A stretch of 64,000 bases of DNA. It comes from Synergistaceae bacterium (lineage in GTDB: Bacteria > Synergistota > Synergistia > Synergistales > Aminobacteriaceae). A program made the position numbers and the translations under genes. Location of the stretch: the NCBI GenBank assembly GCA_018436595.1, contig JAHDLC010000004.1, positions 1-64,000 of the forward strand. Direction: 5' to 3'. Shown one piece after another: positions 42,422 through 52,429 of this stretch. The stretch's first letter is position 1, and the number at the start of each line of letters is the position of its first letter. The notes below the pieces were generated by a model. The model did not search any database. It worked only from the letters and a program-made list of their open reading frames with translations, and had not been told where the DNA came from.

Positions 42422-43666
42422 ATGGTCGGAATATATAAAAAAATAATAGGTATTGTGGCCGAATATAACCCGTTTCACAAGGGGCATCTTTTCCATCTTG
42501 GAAAGGCAAGGGAAAACAAGAACGACGCCGTTGTCGTCGTGCTGTCTTCATATTTTACCCAACGGGGCGAGCCTGCCGTTATGAGCAAATGGGACCGTGC
42601 GGAAGCCGCTCTTGGGGCGGGGGTCAATCTCGTGCTCGAACTGCCCGCTTTTTTTTCCTGCCATAACGCCGGCATTTTCGCCGCCGGTGCTGTGGACATT
42701 CTTGCCGCCACAGGAATGGTTGAGACCCTTTCTTTTGGAATGGAGCAACCCGAATTCGACCCGGCCCCGATTCTTGATATTCTAGTGCACGAACCCTCAC
42801 ATTTCAAGGATAATCTGAAAAAAAAGCTGAATTCGGGATTTTCCTACGTCAAAGCCCGGGCTGCGGCCCTGGAAGAAATCCACGAGGGATGGGGGGCTTT
42901 CGTTTCGCTGCCGAACAATACTCTGGCCCTCTCTTACATGGAGAGGATCCTGAGAAAGGGATACAGTATTTCCTGCAGACCTGTCCAGCGGATGGGATCC
43001 GGTTTTCATGACACGGATCTCGAAAACACCTTCCCGAGCGCTGCCGCAGTCAGAAAAGCCCTGGCGGAGGGCAATCGGGAAGATGCGGAAAAGGCTCTTC
43101 CCTCCTCTACCGTCAGGATACTGAACCGGTGCATCGAAAGAGGCATGGTGGTTCTCTCCAGGGAAATGCTCTGGAGGCTGATTCGCTTCCTTCTTTTGAG
43201 GACCCCGGCGGAAGAACTTGCCCGGTCATCCGAAATGACCGAAGGGATGGAAAACAGGTTCTTGAAATACGCCGTCCTTTGTTCTTCCTGGTCCGGGTTC
43301 GTCTCGAAATGCACCACGGCCCGCTATCCCCGGGGCAGAATCCAGCGGCAGCTGGTCCATTTCCTTCTTGGGATCGGTCACCGTGAAAACAGGGAACTCC
43401 AGAGCTCGGGCCCCCAATACATACGGGTTCTCGGGGCGGATGCTGTCGGCATGGAGATTCTCCGGAAAATGAGGTCAACGGCACATCTTCCGGTGATGGG
43501 GAAAGCTCCGGCAGGCTTGAGGGGAGAAGGGCTCCTCCTCGCCGGCATCGAACAGTCGGCTGCCAATGTCTGGGAAGAACTGACGGCTGTCTTTTCTCCA
43601 GGGGAGGAAAAGAAACGCCATCCCCTCATGGAAGAATGTTTCTCGGAAGGGGAAAACGTTCTCTGA
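42422..43666 (+). CDS. tmcAL: tRNA(Met) cytidine acetate ligase TmcAL (YlbM family)
   Basis: TmcAL uses acetate and ATP to acetylate C34 of elongator tRNA-Met, for which a gene lies at 9234-9310. The 414-residue protein has the nucleotidyltransferase HxGH motif in GIVAEYNPFHKGHLFHL, SSYFTQRGEPAVMSKWDRAE in two parts, ELPAFFSCHNAGIFA and a helical C-terminal domain. GGAG lies 8 bases before the ATG. Its 3' end overlaps the convergent coaD gene by 41 bases. Confidence 0.9.
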   Translation: MVGIYKKIIGIVAEYNPFHKGHLFHLGKARENKNDAVVVVLSSYFTQRGEPAVMSKWDRAEAALGAGVNLVLELPAFFSCHNAGIFAAGAVDILAATGMVETLSFGMEQPEFDPAPILDILVHEPSHFKDNLKKKLNSGFSYVKARAAALEEIHEGWGAFVSLPNNTLALSYMERILRKGYSISCRPVQRMGSGFHDTDLENTFPSAAAVRKALAEGNREDAEKALPSSTVRILNRCIERGMVVLSREMLWRLIRFLLLRTPAEELARSSEMTEGMENRFLKYAVLCSSWSGFVSKCTTARYPRGRIQRQLVHFLLGIGHRENRELQSSGPQYIRVLGADAVGMEILRKMRSTAHLPVMGKAPAGLRGEGLLLAGIEQSAANVWEELTAVFSPGEEKKRHPLMEECFSEGENVL

Positions 43667-44132
43667 GACGCCGGAAGACCCCGGGGGGGACCATGTCGTG
43701 AACTGCTCCGCCGAACTGGTATATTTCCTTCACTGCATGGCTCGACAGGTATGAATACCGGGCTTCGGTGACAATGAACAGGGTCTCGATTTCCGGGGCA
43801 AGCTGCCTGTTCATAAGGGCGAGCTGGAATTCGTACTCGAAGTCGGAAAGGGCCCTGAGTCCCCTGATGATGATGCGGCTTTGTTCCTGCCGCAGAAAGT
43901 CCACGAGGAGCCCGGAGAAAGAATCGACCTTCACGTTGGGAAGATGGCTCAAAGCCTCCCGGGCCATTGCCTTTCGCTCTTCCACCGAAAAGGCCGCCTT
44001 TTTTTGGGGATTGAGCAGGACGCTGACCACAACCTCGTCAAAAAGAGCGGCTGCACGCTCTGCGATGTAAATGTGCCCGTTCGTTATAGGGTCAAAGGAA
44101 CCAGGGTACACCGCGTTGATGGATCGTTTCAT
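43626..44132 (-). CDS. coaD: Phosphopantetheine adenylyltransferase
   Basis: CoaD makes dephospho-CoA from 4'-phosphopantetheine and ATP. The 168-residue protein has PGSFDPITNGHIYI (TxGH motif) at the N terminus, IIRGLRALSDFEYEFQLALMN in two parts, and YSYLSSHAVKEI. The frame is open to 44210, but the ATG at 44132 with GGGGAG upstream gives the usual N terminus MKRSINAVYPGSFDP. It shares an ATGA overlap with rsmD. The last 41 bases lie antisense to the end of tmcAL. Confidence 0.95.
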   Translation of the reverse strand: MKRSINAVYPGSFDPITNGHIYIAERAAALFDEVVVSVLLNPQKKAAFSVEERKAMAREALSHLPNVKVDSFSGLLVDFLRQEQSRIIIRGLRALSDFEYEFQLALMNRQLAPEIETLFIVTEARYSYLSSHAVKEIYQFGGAVHDMVPPGVFRRLRERFPLPRNILP

Positions 44133-44638
44133 TTTTCTCCCCCTCTCCCGGCAGACGAGAGAAATGTCAGGACCGTGTCTCCGTATTCGCGGCTGTCGGT
44201 AATCTTCCATCCTTCCCCTTCGGGCATCTTCTCCCTTGTTGAATGTTCCAAAACCACAACTCCCCCCGGGACGAGAAGGGATCCTTCAGGGGGAAAGAGA
44301 ATCGGGCCGAGAACGGCAGGCCACCCTTCCCCGTAGGGCGGGTCTGCGAAAATCACGTCGAAAGCGCGATTTTTCCTTCGGAGGAGACCTGCGGCTCTCC
44401 TGACATCCATAGCCAGTATGGTAACACCTTCATCTCCCTGAAAAAGGGACTTGATGTCCTTTGCCCTCCTGGCCAGGGTTTCAACGGCCACCACCGGATC
44501 AGCACCGCGCTCCCTCGCGAAACCCGCGACTCTTCCGGTACCCGAGAACAGGTCGAGGAACGCCTTGCCGCGGATGTCGCCGAGAATATTGAAAAGGGCC
44601 TGAAGCACTTTCCCTGAGGTCGGACGGGCTTCCTTCAC
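44129..44638 (-). CDS. rsmD: 16S rRNA (guanine-N2)-methyltransferase RsmD, short N terminus
   Basis: RsmD methylates G966 of 16S rRNA. The 169-residue protein has the family motif RPTSGKVLQALFNIL at residues 5-19, SAM-binding FLDLFSGTGRVAG and catalytic FADPPYGEGW. The usual first 20-25 residues before RPTS are missing. The frame cannot extend further: the GTG at 44638 is the first possible start after the in-frame trmB stop, and GAGGAGG lies 10 bases upstream. The rsmD-coaD pair is a common arrangement. Confidence 0.9.
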   Translation of the reverse strand: MKEARPTSGKVLQALFNILGDIRGKAFLDLFSGTGRVAGFARERGADPVVAVETLARRAKDIKSLFQGDEGVTILAMDVRRAAGLLRRKNRAFDVIFADPPYGEGWPAVLGPILFPPEGSLLVPGGVVVLEHSTREKMPEGEGWKITDSREYGDTVLTFLSSAGRGGEK

Positions 44639-44653
44639 CTGAAATGCGCCTCC

Positions 44654-45619
44654 TCAGCCCTGCCCGCTGAGAGGCTTCCCGGGGCTGCCTCCGAGTTTTT
44701 CTGCGAGCATTTCAATGGCACCCTTGACCGATGGTGTCAGAAAGGGAGCGGAATAAGGCGACACTTTGAAAAGCACGTCTTCTTCACGCTGGACCCCCTG
44801 GAGAAAAAACTTCTGTTCGAAAGATCCGTCTGCAGCGACCACTTCAATCAGGCGGGCACCATCTCCCGAAGCATACTGTTTTTTAAAAACCCAGCGTCCC
44901 CCGGCCGCTTTGCCTTCTGAACCATAAAGACTGTCAAGGAAAGAATCAAGATCATGTTTTCCCATAACACGAACGTGCACTTCTTCAGCCCTCCCAAGGA
45001 AACCGGATTTCCTTTCGCTGTTCCCGTCCCGTTTCACAAAACGTGACAGGAAAATTTTCTTCCCCATCTCAAGCCATTTTCTTTCATATTTCGTTGTAAC
45101 CTCTCTCGGAGGATCGATCTCCCATGCACCGAGCGACAGCGCAGGGTGAGATGCAAGGACGTCCCGCACTTCCATTCCGTACCATTCCTCATCGGTCACA
45201 AGTTCGAAAAAGCCTCCGGGTCTGAGCACCCTGGCTATTTCCGAAGAAAATTCCCCGCTCGAAACCCTTCTCTTCGAATGTTTCTTTTTCGGCCACGGAC
45301 AGGGAAAATTCATAAAAATACCCTCAAGGGAACAGGACGGTACGCATTCTTTCAATATGAACCTGGCGTCCCCGCAGATGAGACAGGCATTGCTGAGTTC
45401 TTTCTTTTCAATCCTCCGGCAGGCTCTCATCAGACATGCCCTTGACATTTCGACGCCCCAGAATACCCTGTCTCTGTTTTTGCCGGCAAGGTTCTCAAGA
45501 AATTCCCCGTTGCCGAATCCGATTTCCAGAAATACCTCTGCTCCTGTTTTCCCCCGGTCCATTTCAAGGGGAAGACTTTCTTTCTCCGGCAGGACAATGA
45601 TACTTTTCAGATCGCTCAC
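44654..45619 (-). CDS. trmB: tRNA (guanine-N7)-methyltransferase TrmB, extended and with altered PDPW motif
   Basis: TrmB methylates G46 in the tRNA variable loop. The 321-residue protein has SAM-binding EIGFGNGEF (32-40) and NFPCPWPKKKHSKRRV at 104-119. The family motif is NFPDPWPKxxHxKRR; the Asp is Cys107 here (codon TGT), a position held important in TrmB enzymes. About 100 extra residues follow the methyltransferase core (typical length 210-240). The start is a GTG at 45619 with GAGGGG 8 bases upstream. It is transcribed from a -10 box within a palindrome. Confidence 0.87.
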   Translation of the reverse strand: MSDLKSIIVLPEKESLPLEMDRGKTGAEVFLEIGFGNGEFLENLAGKNRDRVFWGVEMSRACLMRACRRIEKKELSNACLICGDARFILKECVPSCSLEGIFMNFPCPWPKKKHSKRRVSSGEFSSEIARVLRPGGFFELVTDEEWYGMEVRDVLASHPALSLGAWEIDPPREVTTKYERKWLEMGKKIFLSRFVKRDGNSERKSGFLGRAEEVHVRVMGKHDLDSFLDSLYGSEGKAAGGRWVFKKQYASGDGARLIEVVAADGSFEQKFFLQGVQREEDVLFKVSPYSAPFLTPSVKGAIEMLAEKLGGSPGKPLSGQG

Positions 45620-45653
45620 GTTCGGAACCCCTCTTCGTTCAGTTCAAGGTTTT

Positions 45654-45678
45654 CAAGACTACAATTATAACAGTCTTG
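45654..45678. promoter_or_regulatory. Palindrome around the -10 box of trmB
   Basis: CAAGACT (45654-45660) and AGTCTTG (45672-45678) form a perfect 7-bp inverted repeat with an 11-base centre that contains a perfect TATAAT on the minus strand (45664-45669). The -35 is weak (TTGTGA with a long spacer, or TGAGAA at 17). A repressor bound here would block the promoter. Confidence 0.6.
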
Positions 45679-45784
45679 TCCCCGGCTTCTCACAACGGCT
45701 CCGGGAAAACGGCCGTTCCCCCGGAGCACCGGAATCAATCGGCGCCGCTGAAATCTTCTCCTCATGCCGCAGCCTCCGTTTCGC

Positions 45785-45810
45785 TGTGAATTCACAGCTG
45801 TGAATTCACA
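45785..45810. promoter_or_regulatory. 26-bp perfect palindrome upstream of the PFOR promoter
   Basis: Two copies of the 12-bp palindrome TGTGAATTCACA (45785-45796 and 45799-45810) are separated by GC, and the whole 26 bp is its own reverse complement. It ends two bases before the -35 box of the PFOR promoter, a place where an activator or repressor dimer pair would act. The half-site TGTGAA is also that of Rex and resembles CRP-type sites, but the spacing fits neither. Confidence 0.8.
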
Positions 45811-45812
45811 AA

Positions 45813-45840
45813 TTGACCGTACGTGTCTTTATGGTAAGAT
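45813..45840 (+). promoter_or_regulatory. Promoter of the PFOR gene
   Basis: TTGACC (45813-45818), a 16-base spacer and TAAGAT (45835-45840). It is followed by a long leader before the start codon at 46037. Confidence 0.65.
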
Positions 45841-45845
45841 CAGCA

Positions 45846-49591
<3,746 letters not shown>

Positions 49592-49604
49592 GTCCATCCG
49601 TCCG

Positions 49605-49634
49605 GAGGGAGAGGCCGCGCCTCTCCCTCTTTTC
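49605..49634 (+). terminator. Rho-independent terminator after PFOR
   Basis: An 11-bp stem GAGGGAGAGGC / GCCTCTCCCTC with a CGC loop is followed by TTTTC. It starts 13 bases after the stop codon. Confidence 0.9.
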
Positions 49635-49658
49635 AAAAGAGTACATTATTTCTCTCCC

Positions 49659-49687
49659 TTGACCGGAACGCCGGAAAAGGGTAGAAT
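49659..49687 (+). promoter_or_regulatory. Promoter of tRNA-Pro
   Basis: TTGACC (49659-49664), a 17-base spacer and TAGAAT (49682-49687). The tRNA begins 13 bases downstream. Confidence 0.8.
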
Positions 49688-49700
49688 ATCCCGGTCAGTA

Positions 49701-49778
49701 CGGGACGTAGCGCAGTCTGGTTAGCGTACCTGCATGGGGTGCAGGTGGTCGGAGGTTCGAATCCTCTCGTCCCGACCA
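49701..49778 (+). tRNA. tRNA-Pro (GGG)
   Basis: The 78-nt gene includes an encoded CCA. Acceptor stem CGGGACG / CGTCCCG, anticodon stem CCTGC / GCAGG with loop ATGGGGT (anticodon GGG), and T-arm GGAGG / CCTCT with one wobble pair fold normally. The C1:G72 pair is typical of tRNA-Pro. Confidence 0.95.
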
Positions 49779-49786
49779 GAAATAAC

Positions 49787-49813
49787 AAGCGGGGTTTATA
49801 ACCCCGCTTTTTT
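49787..49813 (+). terminator. Rho-independent terminator after tRNA-Pro
   Basis: A 10-bp perfect stem AAGCGGGGTT / AACCCCGCTT with a TAT loop is followed by a T-run. It ends 23 bases before the ksgA start, so ksgA is reached only by read-through or by a promoter I cannot see. Confidence 0.9.
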
Positions 49814-49835
49814 GTATTCCCAGGGAGTGAAAAGA

Positions 49836-50636
49836 ATGTTTTTTGAAAAGTCGTTCCGTCACAAAAAGAGCCTGGGCCAGAATTTCCTTGCCGACAGGAA
49901 TATTCTTGGAAAAATCGTGGAAAGGGCCGCTCCGGCCCCCGGAGAAGTCCTTCTTGAGATCGGAGCCGGGCAGGGAGTCCTCACCAGGGAACTTCTCGCC
50001 TCTCCCTGCGGCTTCTTATACAGCATGGAAATCGACAGGGGGCTTGAGCCTTTTCTTTCCGACATCCCACTTCTCCACCCAGACCGTTTTCAACTCATCT
50101 GGGGCGATGCCCTGGAGGCGGATTTCTCTCATCTCTCTCCCGCACCGGTCAAGGTGGTTGCAAACATCCCCTATAACATAACGACGCCACTGCTCTGGAA
50201 ACTTCTCGAGACGCTGCCTTCGGCCGGTTATTTTTTGCTCATGGTGCAGAAAGAGGCCGCAGAGAGGATGACGGCCTCTCCTTCAACGAAGGAGAGATAT
50301 CCTCTTGGAGTGACTCTTGAACTGATGGGGAACGCTCGTAAAGTCCTGAATGTTCCTCCGACCGCATTCCGTCCCGTTCCGGCGGTTCATTCCTGTCTGC
50401 TGGAAATCACATTGGGAAAAGAGCACAGGGAACTCGCAACAGATGCATTCTGGAGAGGAATGCTCAGGAGCGGTTTTGCCCAGAGGAGAAAAAAACTGCT
50501 GAAAAACCTGAAAGCTTTCAGGAATGAAGTTCCATGGGCGGAGGTCTTTGCAGATCTGGGAATCGGGGAAAATTCCCGGGCTGAAGAGCTTTCCGGTGAA
50601 CAATGGCTCGCCCTTCACAGGAAAGCTAAAAAATGA
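49836..50636 (+). CDS. ksgA: 16S rRNA dimethyladenosine transferase KsgA
   Basis: KsgA dimethylates two adjacent adenosines near the 3' end of 16S rRNA. The 266-residue protein has KKSLGQNFLADRNIL at the N terminus, SAM-binding LEIGAGQGVLTREL, and catalytic NIPYNITTPLLWKLL, then AFRPVPAVHSCLLEI. The frame is open into the tRNA gene, but the ATG at 49836 with GGGAG upstream is the real start. The stop is followed directly by the hairpin that terminates the converging HU gene. Confidence 0.95.
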   Translation: MFFEKSFRHKKSLGQNFLADRNILGKIVERAAPAPGEVLLEIGAGQGVLTRELLASPCGFLYSMEIDRGLEPFLSDIPLLHPDRFQLIWGDALEADFSHLSPAPVKVVANIPYNITTPLLWKLLETLPSAGYFLLMVQKEAAERMTASPSTKERYPLGVTLELMGNARKVLNVPPTAFRPVPAVHSCLLEITLGKEHRELATDAFWRGMLRSGFAQRRKKLLKNLKAFRNEVPWAEVFADLGIGENSRAEELSGEQWLALHRKAKK

Positions 50637-50668
50637 AGGCCTCTTCTCCTTTCGCAAGGGAAGAGGCC
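50628..50668 (-). terminator. Terminator of the HU gene
   Basis: On the minus strand GGCCTCTTC-CCTT-GCGA-AAGG-A-GAAGAGGCC makes a 13-bp stem with one bulged A, followed by TTCATTTTTT. It lies at the very end of the converging ksgA gene. There is no T-run on the plus strand. Confidence 0.8.
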
Positions 50669-50692
50669 AACGAAAAAAAGAAAACAGAGCGA

Positions 50693-50968
50693 TTATTCCA
50701 CCTTGTCCTTGAGAGCCTTGCCGGGTCTGAAAACGGGGACCTTCTTTGCGGGGATCTTGATGACTTTCTTGGGATCCTGGGGGTTCCGGCCTTCACGGGC
50801 AGCTCTTTCACGGACTTCAAACGTTCCGAAGCCAACAAGCTGAACCTTTTCACCCTTGGCAAGGGCGCTTTCGATGGCTTCGAAAATCGCTCCGACGGCA
50901 GCGCCGGATGCCTTTTTGTTCAACCCTGTCGCCTTTGCAACCTCAGTTACGAGTTCTGCTTTGGTCAC
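50693..50968 (-). CDS. hup: Nucleoid protein HU
   Basis: HU bends and packs DNA as a dimer. The 91-residue protein shows the full HU pattern: [37 protein letters not shown] in two parts across the arm, and [17 protein letters not shown] at the C terminus. The start is a GTG at 50968 with GAGGAGG 9 bases upstream. It has its own promoter and terminator and thus stands apart from the der operon. Confidence 0.97.
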   Translation of the reverse strand: MTKAELVTEVAKATGLNKKASGAAVGAIFEAIESALAKGEKVQLVGFGTFEVRERAAREGRNPQDPKKVIKIPAKKVPVFRPGKALKDKVE

Positions 50969-51052
50969 CTTTTACAGCCTCCTCTGGATTAAAATGTGGT
51001 AACGGTTCGAGTAAAATAAAGCCAACTCAGGTCCGATCCATCATTACGTTTA

Positions 51053-51081
51053 TTATTACCAGCAAGTCCAGTTCTGGTCAA
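51053..51081 (-). promoter_or_regulatory. Promoter of hup
   Basis: On the minus strand TTGACC (51076-51081), a 17-base spacer and TAATAA (51053-51058), beginning 11 bases beyond the der stop. The hup leader is about 75 bases long. Confidence 0.75.
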
Positions 51082-51091
51082 GCATTAAACT

Positions 51092-52408
51092 TCATTTTTC
51101 CTCTTTTCCCCGCCAGAAAATGCGCAATGGAACACCATCGAAGTCTTCAAGTTCCCTCAATTCGTTTTCAATGTGGTTTTCAAAGGCTTTTTCCGCAAGT
51201 TCCGGGTAATTGACGAAGAAGATAAAGGTGGGCGGATTGATTTCCGCCTGGGTGCAATAAAATATTTTGAAGGCTCTTCCCCTGTTGTCGGTCGGCAGCC
51301 TGTCGAATGCGAGGATATCACGGAGAAGCCTGTTTAATAAAGTGGTTTTAATCCGTTTCTTCCTGTTTTCGAAAACTTTGAGCACCAGGTCTGATATTTT
51401 CTGCATCCCTCTTCCCGTCAGCGCTGAGACGAAATGCACAGGGGCATGGGAAACGAAGACCATTTCTTCCCTGAGTTTCTTTTTCATCGAATCTCCCAGG
51501 CTGTCCTTCTTCCCGAGGAGATCCCATTTGTTCAGAAGGAGCACAATTCCTTTTCCCCGTTCGATGATTTCCCCCGCAAGCTTTTTGTCCTGGTCTGTGA
51601 AGGGTTCCTCCGCATCCATTACGAGGAGGGCGACATCGCATCTGTCGATGGCCTGGAGCGTTCTGACGTAAGAGTAATATTCTATGTTGTCTTCGACCCT
51701 GCTTTTTCTTCTCAGCCCCGCTGTGTCGATCAGCCGGAATGTCGTTCCGTCGATCTTCACCAGCGTATCCAGGGCGTCCCGCGTGGTTCCCGGTATGTCG
51801 CTCACAAGAGCCCTCTCTTCCCCTGCCAGGTGGTTGAGGATGCTTGATTTGCCCACGTTCGGCCTGCCCACGATGGCGACTTTCACGGAGCTGTCTTCTT
51901 CCGGGGCGGGTTCGTCTCCCGGGATTTTTTCAAGAATCAGGTCAAGAAGGTCGTAGATGTACCGCTTGTGTTCCGCGCTGACTCCGATCACGTCCTCAAA
52001 CCCAAGGGAATAGGCCTGAAAGACAGAGTCTTCGTGGATGCCGTCGTCAATTTTGTTGGCGACGACGATGACCGGTTTTCCCGACTTTCTGAGCATGTCG
52101 GCGACATCCTCGTCCATCCAGGTCGGGCCTTCTTTTCCGTCAATGACGAAAAGAACCAGGTCGCTTTCGGTGATGGCAGTTCCGACCTGCTGTCTCATCC
52201 CCTGGACAAAGGCGTTTTCATCCTTGGCGAGAAAGCCCCCCGTATCGATAACGTAAAACTTTCTTTCCCTCCACTCGGCTTCTCCATACAGTCTGTCCCT
52301 CGTCACCCCCGGCATGTCGTCGACGATGGCTTCCCGCCTGCCGATAAGCCGGTTAAAAAGCGAGGATTTGCCGACATTTGGTCTTCCTATAATTGACACT
52401 ACTGGCAT
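51092..52408 (-). CDS. der: Ribosome biogenesis GTPase Der (EngA)
   Basis: Der has two GTPase domains in tandem and matures the 50S subunit. The 438-residue protein has G1 GRPNVGKSSLFN with DMPGVTRD and NKIDD in domain one, G1 GRPNVGKSSILN with DIPGTTRDALD and NKWDLL in domain two, and a C-terminal KH-like domain (PPTFIFFVNYPE, GVPLRIFWRGK). It is the last gene of the long trpS-to-der run, 21 bases after the PriA-like gene. Confidence 0.97.
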   Translation of the reverse strand: MPVVSIIGRPNVGKSSLFNRLIGRREAIVDDMPGVTRDRLYGEAEWRERKFYVIDTGGFLAKDENAFVQGMRQQVGTAITESDLVLFVIDGKEGPTWMDEDVADMLRKSGKPVIVVANKIDDGIHEDSVFQAYSLGFEDVIGVSAEHKRYIYDLLDLILEKIPGDEPAPEEDSSVKVAIVGRPNVGKSSILNHLAGEERALVSDIPGTTRDALDTLVKIDGTTFRLIDTAGLRRKSRVEDNIEYYSYVRTLQAIDRCDVALLVMDAEEPFTDQDKKLAGEIIERGKGIVLLLNKWDLLGKKDSLGDSMKKKLREEMVFVSHAPVHFVSALTGRGMQKISDLVLKVFENRKKRIKTTLLNRLLRDILAFDRLPTDNRGRAFKIFYCTQAEINPPTFIFFVNYPELAEKAFENHIENELRELEDFDGVPLRIFWRGKEEK

Positions 52409-52429
52409 GGGTGCTTTTCCTCCTTGGCC

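Noticed and set aside
45785-45810. Rex or CRP site
   Set aside because: The half-sites look similar, but the spacing (0 bases between TGTGAA and TTCACA) fits neither consensus; left as an unassigned operator.
49734-49835. ksgA start inside tRNA-Pro
   Set aside because: The frame is merely open through the tRNA and its terminator; the ATG at 49836 has the ribosome site and standard N terminus.
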